A stretch of DNA of 64,000 nt from Hordeum vulgare subsp. vulgare (GCF_904849725.1 NC_058520.1:320675186-320739185); one strand, 5' to 3'. Positions 1-10,532 are shown, counted from the stretch's first letter. Numbers and translations are program-made. The notes: a model not told the origin generated them from the letters alone.

Positions 1-411
1 TTGCCACAATTGTAGCAAGTTCTCATGCGTTGCTTTCCCTTAGGCCCCCTTGAGTTGTTCTTGGAGAAGTTGGGCCATGATTTTTTCTTGTTCCCCCAAA
101 ATGGCCTTGATGCAAGAGCCATGTGCTCGTGGTAAGTATACTTGGTGTCTTTAGTACAAGTTTCTTCTTCATCTTCCTCATCTTCCTCCACAGCAGCCTT
201 CACCTTCAAGGCAAGGTTGGGGGAGTCTTTTCTTGACCGTTGAACTCAGGCTAGAGCATTGTCATAGGTCTTGTTCAAAATGTTCATGGCAATAAACCCA
301 TCCATCACATCATTTGAGGACAAGGAATGAAAGTCTGGCCTTTGATGGATGACAGAGAACATGTACTTGTCGAAAGGCATGAGGCCTTGAGAAACTTGTG
401 CTTAATCCAAG

Positions 412-439
412 CACTACAAGAAAAAAGCTCATTTATGAC
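412..439 (+). repeat. CACTA left terminal inverted repeat
   Basis: 28 bases beginning CACTACAAGAAA. The mate at 3088-3115 differs at four positions (13, 17, 18 and 21). Confidence 0.9.
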
Positions 440-699
440 AAAAAATAATGACGGCGGTTGAATTGGTTATAGATCTATGACCAAAATTTACAAAAAGGTC
501 ATGAACTGACTAAAATGGTCCAACCCCTAGAAAATTTTGACCATCTCTATCAAGAAGGTCATAATCACATTGCATAAAATGGTCACTAGCATGTGTAGCT
601 CTGTTTTGGATGAGGGGAGGGTTTTGGAGCGTTGGATGTAGGAGGATTGGATGGCCACGATCTGTTTTTGGGGGGGTATGTGGCCTCGCATGTGATTGG

Positions 700-2690
700 C
701 TGGTTCCCAAAGTGAAAAGTAACAAGGAAAAAAGGAGAAAGATAGAAATCCCACTACCCCTTTGTTCTCGTGAGCCCCATCTCTCTCCCCCCACGACTCC
801 TTGCCGCTGCCACCACCTATGGTGGCCGATCCTGGCGACCTTTGGTGGCAATCGATGGCTGCTAGTGCACCACTATGACCCCCTCCCTCTATTCCATCCT
901 CCCCTCATGCTATATCCGGCATGTGTATCCTACAACGGCGATGCGCCACCCTCCGACAGCTAGGGTTTCGACCTCCTTGTCGCCGGCGAGGCTCATCTAG
1001 TCATAAACCGCCGGCAGAAGTAGATGCATATGAGGAGGATCATCGGTGCCACCTCCCCCTCCCCTCTCTGGCCAGAGATCCACTCGCACTCCTCCTCTCC
1101 AAGCCCGTCACCTTCGATGATGACCCCCAGCCGCACCCACACATGGGACCGTCTCCTCCTACCCCATCACCACCCGTGACCTCAAGTCTGACCCGTGGAC
1201 GGGCGGGGCAACAACACCCAAAAGACCTAGCCCCTCACCCACCCACCCATGTAGGGATGGACGGATGGGGATGGGAAAGGTCGGCATCCAGGTCGGCAAC
1301 GCATGCTGGGAACTTTATTGCCTCGAGCACGACATCCAGGTTCGTCCCCCGCATCTCATCCCATCTCTTGCCCCTCCCCATGGCCAACTCGTGTGCGGTT
1401 GCTGGTACGTGTTGATTGGTTGGAGATGGTTTCCCGTCATGGATATGGGGTGTGATTCGGGTTGTGTGGTGAAATGTTCTGCGATTCGGGTTTGATTGAA
1501 TTTATGTTGTAATTGTTGGACGATTTGAACTGTGGTTGGATTACTGGATTACCTTTACGTTTAGGTCTGTCGTTTTCATGCGAGAATGTGGCAATTACTG
1601 TTAGATCTATTGTCCAAATTGATCTGAGCGACCCTTCTGAATTCATTAGGGACATGCACTCTTCGTAGGTCCTAATTTAAGCCTCTGATCTATGTTGTTT
1701 AGTAATTTCGTTTTGTAATTTAGATTTGATATGCAATTGGAGTCTTAGGATCGTCATGCATTTCAGGAGAAATGAATACATTTCTGTACTAGTTTAGCTG
1801 CCACTTTTGTGTGAAATCTCATATTTAGTTAGGCCATTGCCATGCTTCATTTACATGGTCAAGTTTACATGGTCAGTTTTCAAATGGGTTCTCTAGTTTA
1901 CATTCTTTATTATTGTCTAACATATCTTGATAAGAGGTACTACTGAAACGTATTTTTTTGCTATTGTGTGTTTAATTTTTATTGTTTAAATAAGATCAGG
2001 TGATGGTCAAAGTACAATTTTTAACTAAGTGTTTGCTACACTTCGAGTCGGTCTTTGCTTAAGAATTCCATGTAGATGTTATTTCAAGCAAGAATTTTTG
2101 AACTAAGTGTTTGCTGCACTTCGAGATATAAACAAGAAATTTTTAGCTAAGTATTTTCTGCACTTCGAGATATAAACAAGATTTTTTTTTCAAGCATGTC
2201 TAACATATACATGGAATTCTTGAGATAAATAATATAAGAAGATTTCTTGTGGTACAAGTGCACGGACCTATAATCGGTTATTATCTACTACCCTTTTTTA
2301 TTATATGTGGCTCGTTGTCTACAGGCTTATTTATGCATTAGTGTTTGATGCTCTATCACGTTAGTTTCCTTGGTCTGCTTTCTAAGCCTTACCATCATTT
2401 TCTTCCAGGCAGCAATGGAAGGAGCAGCTTATTGTGCACAGGAAGAGGATGAGAAGAAACTTGTGCTTCTCATCCAATCTTTATAGAACTCTCTTGATGT
2501 GTGATTGTGCACGTGTTGGTCCTTTTTCTGTGCACTTGCACTTGGAGAAGTATTTTGTTATGCACTTGTAAAATTATTTTGATGTACACTTGTTAGGCCT
2601 TGAACCTTGATGTGTAGAGGAGTCGGTGGATGATGTATTGTATTTCATGTGATGTGCTACTGAAATGAAATATACAGTTTATCTGCAATA
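700..2690 (+). other. Gene-like passenger segment inside the CACTA element
   Basis: The interior resembles a plant transcription unit more than transposon sequence. From 700 to about 1400 it is CT/GC-rich like a monocot 5' UTR or first exon. From about 1420 to 2407 it is AT/T-rich like an intron. The tract at 2388-2408 ends TTTTCTTCCAG, a strong 3' splice site. Seven bases later comes an ATG with a 23-codon frame (2415-2486), then a T-rich, 3'-UTR-like stretch with AATGAAATAT near 2660. Two frames cover the GC-rich part (610-963 and 921-1415) but show no recognisable domain and overlap, so I do not call them genes. Capture of a host gene fragment is an inference. Confidence 0.4.
2415..2486 (+). 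CDS. Possible 23-aa micro-ORF after a splice acceptor in the CACTA passenger
   Basis: ATG at 2415, stop TAG at 2484-2486. The peptide is acidic in the middle (EEDEKK) and ends LLIQSL. The ATG lies seven bases after a consensus acceptor (TTCTTCCAG). No family is recognised. It could be the remnant of a captured gene or chance. Confidence 0.2.
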   Translation: MEGAAYCAQEEDEKKLVLLIQSL

Positions 2691-3087
2691 TTTTATTTTG
2701 TTATACTTGTTTTTTAATGGGCATATCCTCACATATGTGTGCTTCTCATAAAATAATGCATCTACCCAAACAAATCAAACATTTTCAGTAGTAAAATAGT
2801 TATTGGGATAGGCCCATGTAGGCTAGGTTGGTGGACTGGGCTCTGAAAATTATGATGATTCCATTTGGTCACTAGCAATGCCACGTCAGCTTGGCCACGT
2901 CAGATCCTACGTGGCTCACACAAATGGGTAATGACCAAACCAAAATTTTGGTCAATAGAGATCTACGACCAATATCTTGGAAAGGTCATGTTTGTTCATT
3001 CTTGAGGACCAACTGTTGACCTTGTAAATTTGGTAAAAAAATGGTCAATAAATGACAACAATGACGAATCAACGACCAATATAAGGA

Positions 3088-3115
3088 GTCATAATTGCCC
3101 TTATTTCTTGTAGTG
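3088..3115 (-). repeat. CACTA right terminal inverted repeat
   Basis: Reverse complement begins CACTACAAGAAATAAGG; it pairs with 412-439 and is followed by the AAG target duplication. Confidence 0.9.
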
Positions 3116-3896
3116 AAGTATCATCCATATCTTTGCTTCCATGATCCTAAAGAGGAACATCAAGAGTCCTCATCCTCGATCATAGCAAATTCATTGGCCT
3201 CATGAAGAACCACTTCATAGTTGGACTGTTGAATGCTAAAGATTCCCTTGTACATGGAGATGATGTGCTCCCAACAATATTTTGCACGAGTGAAGGGACG
3301 CAAGTGAGGAAGGTCTTCAACAGGAACAACTGCTTGAAGAATGAACAAGGCAGAGTGATTGAGCTGATTGTCGGCCTCTTCTCTTGGCATGAGGCTTCTT
3401 GGATCATGTGGGTAGTACCCTTCTTCAATGATTCTCCAAAGTTGTGGTTCAAATGGGACTTGATACGAAAAACCCAGTTAGCAAAATCATTCTTAACAAG
3501 CTTTGGTGGAGGACCTAGATTAATAATATGTGGTAGGTGTACATGTCCTCCATTGACCATGGGAGGAGGAACACATGCAAAGGCATTTGCCCCACTTGTT
3601 CCTTGAGGAGTTTTATCCTTTTCACTACTAGCATTTTCCTTTTCGGAGTTTCCCCCGGAATCCGAAGTTGTGGGATTAGCCACCAACAACGGGTCGGTAG
3701 GCGGTTTGTAAATATAAAGGAAATCCTTAAGCATGCTTTTGACTTTGATAGCCACTCAGGATTTAAATGTGGATATGACCTCATTTAATTCCTCTTGGGT
3801 GACCGAGTTTGCAGCAGCTCCCTCGGGCACCAGCTCAACCCGTTCCCCGTCGTCAACCATACTCTTTGGGTGGTGAACACCTAATAAAGAGATGAT

Positions 3897-3910
3897 GCTT
3901 TGTTACCAAT
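3897..3910 (-). promoter_or_regulatory. Primer-binding site of Copia A (decayed)
   Basis: On the minus strand ATTGGTAACAAAGC lies directly inside the LTR. It resembles the initiator-Met tRNA PBS TGGTATCAGAGC, with two or more mismatches; compare the intact PBS of the Maximus element at 41833-41844. Confidence 0.65.
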
Positions 3911-4616
3911 TGCAAGGATCGATATGGTTGACTAGAGGGGGGTAATATGCAACTAACAATTTCTTAAAATTTTATTTAAACAAAATAGGTTTAGAAATAA
4001 AAAGGTTTTCTAGATATGCAACTAAGTGGACAACCTATATGATGCTAACAACAACAAAAATAAGTAATAAGTAAATACAAGTAAAGGTAAGGATAACCAC
4101 AAGTGGAACCAATGAAGACGATGTGTTCGCAAAGTTCCTTCCCTTTGAGGGGAAGTACATCTCCATTGGAACAGTGTAGAGGCACAATGCTCCTCAAGAT
4201 GCCACTAAGGCCATCATATTCTCCTCACGCCCTCACACGATGCAAGCTGATGCGATTACACTAAGTGGTGCCCTTGAAGGCGGTGACTGAACCTTTACAA
4301 ACAAGGTTGGGGAATCTCCACAACTAAATTGGAGGCTCCCAACAATACCATGAAGCTTCACCACAATGGAATATGGCTTCGAGGTGACCTCGACCATCTA
4401 GGGTGCTCAAACACCCAAGAGTAACAAGATCCTCAGGGGTTAGTGGGGGGAATCAAATTTCTCTTGGTGGAAGTGTAGATCAAGGCCCTCTCAACCAAAC
4501 CCTAGAATATCAACAAGTTTTGTTGACTAGGGAGACATATCAGGCTAAAATGGAGCTTGGAGCAACAATGGAGCTTAAGGGGGCAAAAGGTAGGGTTCTC
4601 AGGGAAGAAGAAGCAC

Positions 4617-4626
4617 ATTATATAGT
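4617..4626 (-). promoter_or_regulatory. TATA box of LTR A
   Basis: Minus strand CACTATATAATG. It lies 45-390 bp downstream, in transcription sense, of a cluster of GAGCGGTA/TACCGCTC palindromes. The RNA start should lie near 4590. Confidence 0.5.
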
Positions 4627-4670
4627 GGGGGAGGGAATCTGCTCGTTACCCACCCCTTGTGCACCAACCA

Positions 4671-5010
4671 GAGCAGTACTACCATTCTTGGGAGCGGTAG
4701 TAACAATGATAAGCGGTAGTACCACTCAGGGGAGCGGTACTACCGCTCAGGCAAAGGGAGGCTAGGCTAGAACCAAAGCAGAGCACCTAGTACCGCCCTG
4801 AGCGGTCGTAACAAGTGGTAGTACCGCTCTGCGGGCGATACTACTGCTCATTACTACCGCAAAACTCGTCCTTAAAAGTGTTCGCACTATTGGAGAGGGG
4901 TACATGCCAGAGGCACCAGCAGAGCTCTACCACTAAGAGCGGTACTACCATCAGTCGGGCGGTACTATCAGTCAAAAGCGGTAGTACCGCTCCTCGGAGC
5001 GGTACTACAG
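4671..5010. repeat. Cluster of GAGCGGTANTACCGCTC-type palindromes in LTR A
   Basis: At least ten full or half copies of a self-complementary motif. The clearest are 4731-4748, 4814-4831 and 4976-4992; half-sites lie near 4672, 4690, 4713, 4800, 4939, 4958 and 4995. The spacing is irregular. All lie upstream of the TATA box at 4617, the expected enhancer position of an LTR. A binding-site array is an inference. Confidence 0.7.
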
Positions 5011-5509
5011 CTTGGGAACTGCCAGGCAGGGCAAGGCAAGGTAGAAAGCTCCATCAAAGCGGAGAAGGGGTGAGGAAGAAAGTGTACGTGATAATTCCAG
5101 TCAGACTTTTCCAAAGTGGATCCCCTCTTAATAGTATGACTTTTCCTACGACCCAAGTCCACTAACAACGATGCGTAAGAGCGAAAACCGTCTTCACAAC
5201 AAAACACTGAGGGGCAAGAATTGTCTTTGTACAAACCTAGGAAACACCTGAAAGGCTTATTGCGCACAATTAGTCCGCAAAAGTGACGTCATCAATCACC
5301 AAAATTAGTGGGGTAGAAATATGCCCTTACACCGACTTTCATGAATCGGTCACACCGATTCAATTTTGTGGACTACTAAACGTAAAAATTCAATTGTCCT
5401 CTAATCTATAGTATCTTACTTCTCTATAGAATTTGTGCATAAGTGGAAAGAAATCGTCAAGACCTATTTGCACAAGAATTAGATTGGGGAGCGCAAAGAG
5501 GGGCTGAAT

Positions 5510-5862
5510 TCATACCCTAACTTGGTGGTGAATCCTCTACGGTGACGACGGCGGTAGAGATTTCCGTCGGCGGCGAAGAATATGGTGGCGAGGGTGCACG
5601 GGAGAGTCAATGCAAAGTCCACGGGAGTAGGGCACGACAACAAGGAGGTGCGGGAGGCAATGATTGAAGAGTTTTGCCAACCGTTGGGTCCGTGTTAGAT
5701 ATATATATCTCCTGGCTATCGGTGACACCGAGATAGATTTTTCGGTGCCACCGAGTTCCTTAAATGTGTGATGATAGAGAAACTCGGTGAGGCCAAAAAG
5801 AACAACTTGGTGACACCGTGATGGGAAAACCTGACCAGCCCTAGGCTTCGGTGGGACCAAGA
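5510..5862 (-). promoter_or_regulatory. Internal promoter-like module of Copia B
   Basis: In minus sense this holds five CGGTGNCACCG-type palindromes or half-sites (near 5847-5861, 5805-5819, 5782-5796, 5741-5755 and 5718-5732). A TATA-like GATATATATATC follows at 5697-5709. Then comes a C-rich leader with CCGCC runs, ending CAAGTTAGGGTATG at about 5527-5512. The palindromes match those upstream of the TATA box in LTR B. The leader end and CCGCC runs match the module in the Maximus element at 34735-35025. The ORF it should drive is decayed and cut off by insertion of A. Confidence 0.5.
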
Positions 5863-6720
5863 TTTTGAGGTTGGTCACAACAAGATGCACCTTGGGAGAT
5901 TTTGGAATTCATCCCTTGTCGAGAAGGATCTCTGAGTGCTCCTCACACAGACTGTCCCCAAAGTGTTTGCTCGAATTTTGTGATGTAGCATGAATAGAAC
6001 TGAGGCATTCTTGCATGTCCAATTGGCCAAAAGAAATAGTAGGCCAAATAACAACAATTGGATATCCTCGAATGAGCAAAATATGCATACCAACATTCTC
6101 AAACAATAATATGTCAAATAAAACATGGTCAACATGCACAAACATTCTAGCATCTATCAAACACTTTGGCGATGAAGAAGTCATCTATATATGAGTATGT
6201 TGACATAGGAGCCAAGTAAGAATACTTGATCATAGGTCATACTCATCGATTAAGCACAAGTGGGGTTACCACTTTTACATAAAGCATTAATGTGTTCACA
6301 TTGTTTAGGAGACGCTTATACTCAAGTCTTAGAGTGAAGCTTCCCCTAGATGTGACATACCCCCTAAGAGGGATAAACTAACCTTGGGTTCTGTCGTAGA
6401 AGACTTCAAATAGGTGTAGTAGTGATGGATGCTCGTTGTTAATGGAGATCATCTTGAGTTGGGAGCAATCCTTGTGGTTTTTACTCTTCACACCTACATG
6501 GGTTAGTCCCAAAGGACAAGGAACATATGCAGGAATATCTATGGACATAGGGTGAAATGCATCGGAGGTGATATCCAAAGAGCATTAATTACCATGTCCC
6601 TTGCTTACCTTTGAGGGAATGTGTGAATCCTTGAACTAATGCATATGGTTGGGGTTGATTGCATATTGTTCCTTGCCAAAATGAATAAGAGTGAATTTCA
6701 TTGGCGGAGTCACCCCTCAA
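5863..6720. other. Non-coding remnant of Copia B between gag and the internal module
   Basis: AT-rich sequence where pol would be expected. A 66-codon minus-strand frame at 6378-6578 (contains the motif PAYVPCPLGL) is not assignable. No integrase or RT motif is visible in any frame. A deletion junction probably lies here; its exact position cannot be seen. Confidence 0.45.
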
Positions 6721-8897
6721 GAACTTTCTAGTTCTTCCTCTTGGGGACCCACATCAACTTGATGGGCATCCTTGGAGTTGTGGTAGCACTAGATGAAGTA
6801 GTGCTAGTAGTGTCCTTGGGAACCCAGTCGACTTTGGCTTGGGGTTCTTCCTCAAATGACTCAATCTACTCTTGATGATTTCCCTTGCCCTTGTGGTCTT
6901 GTGGTAGAAGGCCATGTTGAGATCTTGTTTCCTTGGGAGGAGTAGGATCATACTTCTCCTCTTGAAGAGCAAACTTGTGAATGGGATATGGGCCTTCTTC
7001 CCAAACATCTCCTTTGGCATTGAAGTAGCCAACACCTTGCTTCTTTCGATGTCCTTCTCGCTTGCACACAATTTCCTTGAATTGCTTACTTCCGGCCACA
7101 CACTTCAAGACACCTCTCTCTATAATCCCTTTCAATAAATCATTTTCTTGCTCAAGGGTAACTTGGCTAAGAGAATCATTAGTGGAATCAAGAGAGCTAC
7201 TAGCAACATCATTTGATCTAGCTTTAGCATTGTTGTTACTAGATGGAGAAACTATCTTGCCTTTGTTACTAGACTTCTTAGGTTTAACTTGTGGAAGAAA
7301 AGTAGACACGAGTAATCGTTTGGCTAGATAAGAGTAAGTCTTCTTTCGAAGATCATCATTGATTTCTTTTAGAAACTCATGCTCTTGCTATAAATTTAGC
7401 TTCTTGGAGCGTAGCTTCTCGTGAGTTCTTGCCAGCTCTCTATGATCTTCTAGAGTAGTTTCATGAGCTAACCTGAGAGTGTTTAATTCTTTAGTTATTC
7501 ATTCAATCTCTTTCTTATCATCATCCTTTGATTTCTCTTGACTAGCATGATTATTTTTAGGTTCATTTTCAATGTTATCACTAGTCTTATCAAAGAGCAA
7601 GTCATCTTCCCCTAACATATAATCCCCATCACTATCAAAGTCAAAGTACTCGAGGTGTGATACCTTGGGGCCTTTTACCATGAAGCAGTTTCCAATCCTT
7701 TCATTTGGTGAATCAAATAAGTCATAGGAGTTGGAGGAAATGAGTGCAAGACCAGAAACAGCTTCATCTTGACTATAGTCATAGTTGGACTGATAGCTTC
7801 TCTCGGATTGGTTGTGAAACTCCGAGCCGGAAAACCATTCACCAACGTGAGCTTGATGTCTTCTTCTTGAACTGCTCTTCATGTACTGTCCTTCTTCTTA
7901 GATTCCTTGCCTCTCCGGGAGTGTCTTCATTCATAATGATCTTTTCTACTCCTTCTCTCTACGAGGTGATGCATCTCTTGAGCTTCATCTTCTAGGTGAC
8001 TCTTTTGTTCATTTGTGGGGAGCCGAGCACTCGTTGGAGTAGTGTCCGGGATTTCCACAGTTGTAGCAGTTTCGGTCACGACTAGACGAACGCTTCTCAT
8101 CATATATTGAACTTGAGAATCTCTCTTTGCCTCTAATCTTGTAGAACTTGTTAAATTTTCTGACCATGAGGTTGATCTCTTCATTGGTAACAAGGTTGTC
8201 ATTTGAAGTAGCAGGTGTATCACTTGAAGCTTTGTAAGCACCGCTTGACTTGTTATGCAAGTCATCCTTGTCCTTGAGTGACATTTCATGAGCAACAATC
8301 CTTCCAATGACTTAAGTTGGCTTGAGATCCTTGTAGTTTGGCATCATTTAAATTATGTGCACACAGTGCCATATCTTCCATGCAAGGCTCTCACATGTTC
8401 TTGATGATGAATTTGTCCGTCGTCTCTTAACTTCCTAAGCCGACAATTTCATCTATGAGGAGAGCTAGCCTAGAATACATCTCGGCGACTCCTTTACCAT
8501 CCTTCATCTTGAACTTGTCAAGATGACTTTGAAGCACATCCAACTTAGATTCCCTAACAAAATCAGTACCTTCGTGCATATCAATCAAAGTGTCCAAAAT
8601 TTCCTTTGCATTCTCAAGGTGTCTGATTTTGTTGAATTCTTTGGGACACAAGCACTTGAACAGGATATCACAGGCTTGAGAATTGTACTGCAACATCTTC
8701 AACTCATCTGCTGTCGCATCATGATCCGGTTCTCTTCCTTCTCCAAAGAAATCACCTTGCACACAAACGCGAACAACAGCCCAAACAGCAGGATTATGAC
8801 CAAGAATATGCATTTTCGTCTTATGCTTCCAACTAGCAAAGTTTGTACCATCGAAATGTGGACCTCTACGGTGATGATTTTCCTCACTAGATGTCAT
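6720..8897 (-). pseudogene. Copia B gag (capsid, zinc knuckle, coiled-coil tail), frameshifted
   Basis: Starts at the ATG at 8897 (MTSSEENHHRRGPHFDG), about 40 bases past the PBS. The first segment (8897-8427) is a UBN2/Copia gag capsid domain with the conserved opening FDGTNFASWK. After stops near 8427-8290 the frame resumes at 8284 (MSLKDKDDLHNKS) and carries the zinc knuckle CYNCGNPGHYSNEC (8027-8068). The segment 7882-7499 is acidic (FDFDSDGDY). The segment 7309-6754 has a coiled-coil-like part and a GVGYFNAKG motif seen in the long gag of SIRE-type elements. At least three frame breaks kill it. Its length of about 700 codons fits SIRE gag, longer than in other Copia groups. Confidence 0.8.
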
Positions 8898-8938
8898 ACT
8901 CTCCTAGGTTGTGAAACCAATGCAATGGAGACCAAAGC

Positions 8939-8950
8939 TCTGATACCACT
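8939..8950 (-). promoter_or_regulatory. Primer-binding site of Copia B
   Basis: The plus strand reads CTCTGATACCACT up to the LTR edge. The minus strand gives TGGTATCAGAGC, complementary to the 3' end of initiator-Met tRNA, within a couple of bases of the LTR. Confidence 0.85.
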
Positions 8951-9745
8951 TGTAGGATCGGAAGTATGTCTAGAGGGGGGTGATTAGACTACTTGACAAG
9001 ATAAAAACTTAGTCTTTCCCCAATTTTAGTTGTGGGCCAGCTTTAGTAGTTATGACAAGTCAAGTTCACCCTACACATGCACATCTAAGAGTATAGTAAC
9101 GGAAAGTAATGGCATGCAAATGTGAAGTAGAGGGTAAGGTAGGGAGATCAAACACAAAGGTTGACACGACATTTTTTGGCATGGTTCCGATAGGTGGCGC
9201 TATCGTATGTCCATGTTAGTGGAGACTTCAACCCACGGTGGGCAATGTCTAGAGAGTCCAGGGAGGGCTCCACCCACAAGGGGTCCATGAACAAGTGACC
9301 ATGACCTATTCCACCACGGCTTCCGTTCACATAGGACTAGCCTCACTCACGGTAGATCTTCACGAAGTATGCGATCTCCTTGCCCTTACAAACTTGTTGG
9401 TTCAACTCCACAACATGAAGTAGGAGGTTCCCAAGCGACACCTAACCAATCTAGGTAGCACCACCCTCCAAAAGGTAATATATGTGGTAGAACGATGAAC
9501 TCCTTGCTCTTGTGCTTCAAAAGATAGTCTCCTCAACACTCAATCACTCTCTCACATATTTGGCATGCGTAGGACAGATTAATCTTGTGGAAAGCAACTT
9601 GGGGAGGCTAGAAATCAAGGTTCAAATGGTTGGATTGGAATCTCCTGATCTCAACACATGAGCAGGTGGCTCTTTCTCAAAATGGATCTCGCATGTGTAA
9701 GTGTGTTCTGAGTGCTTCCTCTATGAACGAGAGGAGGTGGATGGG

Positions 9746-9757
9746 GTATATATAGGC
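9746..9757 (-). promoter_or_regulatory. TATA box of LTR B
   Basis: Minus strand GCCTATATATAC, 40-280 bp downstream of the CGGTG palindrome cluster. The RNA start should lie near 9720. Confidence 0.55.
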
Positions 9758-9789
9758 ATATCCCAAAATCCAATCGTTACAACAGTATT

Positions 9790-10040
9790 CCCCAACTTGG
9801 TGACACCGAAATGAATCACACTGGTACCAAGTTGCACTAAATGTGAAACTTTTGAATTCTTGGTGAGACTGATATATGAATCTCAGTGGTACCGATACGA
9901 TGACCTAGACTAGTTTCCAAACTCGGTGAGACCGATTTCAAACTCGGAAATTCTGCTTCTTGAAATATTCTCAACTTAAAGTTGGTCACTCAATCTCGGT
10001 GGCACCAATGTGAAAGTTGGTGGTACCGATATGGTAGGGT
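9790..10040. repeat. Cluster of (T)CGGTGNNACCGA palindromes in LTR B
   Basis: Recurrent near-palindromes such as CTTGGTGACACCGA, CAGTGGTACCGA, CTCGGTGAGACCGA, CTCGGTGGCACCAA and TTGGTGGTACCGA, irregularly spaced and upstream of the TATA box. The same motif family recurs in the internal module at 5718-5862. Confidence 0.65.
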
Positions 10041-10532
10041 TTGGCATAGCTTCTGTCAAGTGGAAAATTGGTAGGGCCGAGTGGAAAAAGTTTGTTGCAT
10101 TGATTTTGGTGATATGGCTTTGGACATAGATATTTTGTGGGAGAATGGGTGAGTACATTTGGTGGCTACCTCTAAGCAGTTGAGCAACGAACATCATAAT
10201 ACCTCATGCCCTTTTAATAGTATTAGATTTACTATGGAATCATAGTGATTTCTTACAAATGTAAAATGTAGAGTCTTCTTGCTAGAAGCTTGAGCCAATC
10301 CTATTCCTTTCATTACATCAAGGGGCTTCTCCTCACAATCCTATAGCCAAAGCATATTTGAACTTTTCTGAAATATACTTGAATAAGATCATTAGTCCAA
10401 TGATGCATATGTTGTGACCAATTATCAAAACCACCTTAGGGAGCCATTGTGCTTTCAGAAGCGCCTTTGCTAAGTGGAAATTGGTAAGGAAACATTTTCG
10501 GTACGTGCTGAAATTTACTGTTGCTTGTCACT

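Larger units (their letters stand above)
412..3115. mobile_element. Non-autonomous CACTA (En/Spm) DNA transposon
   Basis: The element starts CACTACAAGAAA and ends TTTCTTGTAGTG. The terminal 28 bases on each side match at 24 positions as an inverted repeat. It is flanked on both sides by AAG (409-411 and 3116-3118), the 3-bp target duplication typical of CACTA elements. Many short motifs of the GGTCA/TGACC type fill the first 200 and last 250 bases, as expected for subterminal transposase-binding repeats. No transposase ORF is present in 2,704 bp, so it would need proteins from an autonomous relative. It sits in gag of Copia A, so it is younger than that element. Its interior looks like a gene-derived passenger (700-2690). 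Confidence 0.93.
1..3860 (-). pseudogene. Copia A gag, interrupted by a CACTA element
   Basis: Gag capsid/nucleocapsid region in two pieces, 3860-3116 and 411-1. The start is taken as the ATG at 3860, about 40 bases after the PBS. A TGA at about 3757 breaks the frame early. The open part 3755-3180 has a Ser/Glu/Lys-rich N-terminal stretch, then a Copia gag-like segment with the motif FANWVFRIKSHLN. A frameshift near 3390 moves the frame to the segment starting MPREEADNQLNHSALFILQ. After the transposon the frame resumes with an acidic run (EEDEEDEEET) and a basic stretch, and ends at the window edge in CYNCG, the start of a CX2CX4HX4C zinc knuckle. A further in-frame stop lies near 249. The gene is dead. 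Confidence 0.8.
1..5331 (-). mobile_element. Copia LTR retrotransposon A (5' part; continues left of window)
   Basis: A minus-strand Ty1/Copia element. Reading leftward from 5331 it has a 5' LTR (3911-5331), a decayed primer-binding site (3897-3910), a gag start at 3860 and gag sequence down to base 1, where a CCHC zinc knuckle begins. Protease, integrase, RT and the 3' LTR must lie left of the window. Gag is split by a CACTA transposon at 412-3115. The LTR has short inverted ends (TGCAAGG and CCTTACA). The five bases beyond the LTR are CCGAC, the likely target duplication, whose partner is outside the window. The sequence to the right belongs to another Copia element (B), so A is a nested insertion. 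The LTR layout and large gag fit the SIRE/Maximus group, but without pol this is an inference. Confidence 0.85.
3911..5331 (-). repeat. 5' LTR of Copia A
   Basis: About 1,421 bp, bounded by TG and CA with inverted ends TGCAAGG and CCTTACA, directly next to a PBS. It opens with the GACTAGAGGGGGGT motif shared in similar form by LTR B and the Maximus LTR. It has a TATA box and an upstream palindrome cluster, annotated separately. It contains no gene; the frames at 4403-5165 are LTR noise. Confidence 0.85.
5332..10457 (-). mobile_element. Copia LTR retrotransposon B (5' LTR, gag, internal promoter-like block; pol missing)
   Basis: Minus-strand Copia element. It has a 5' LTR at 8951-10457, an intact PBS at 8939-8950 (TGGTATCAGAGC), and gag from 8897 to about 6720. 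A block at 5510-5862 looks like the promoter and leader of the third ORF of a SIRE-type element. No protease, integrase or RT is seen between 6720 and 5870, so pol appears deleted. The left end is cut by insertion of Copia A at 5331/5332; the remainder would resume left of the window. To the right lies Gypsy C. The bases after the LTR are GAAGC, a possible target duplication whose partner is not visible. Confidence 0.75.
8951..10457 (-). repeat. 5' LTR of Copia B
   Basis: About 1,507 bp from TGTAGGATCGG to TGTGCTTTCA, next to the PBS. The outer border is set where Athila-like leader sequence begins. It holds a TATA box (9746-9757) and a CGGTGNCACCG palindrome cluster (9790-10040). No gene inside; frames at 9148-9330 and 9976-10197 are noise. 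Confidence 0.75.

Noticed and set aside
610..1415. Two overlapping plus-strand frames in the CACTA element, 117 and 164 codons
   Set aside because: Low-complexity Pro/His/Arg-rich translations without domains, overlapping in different frames; better explained as GC-rich exon/UTR-like sequence.
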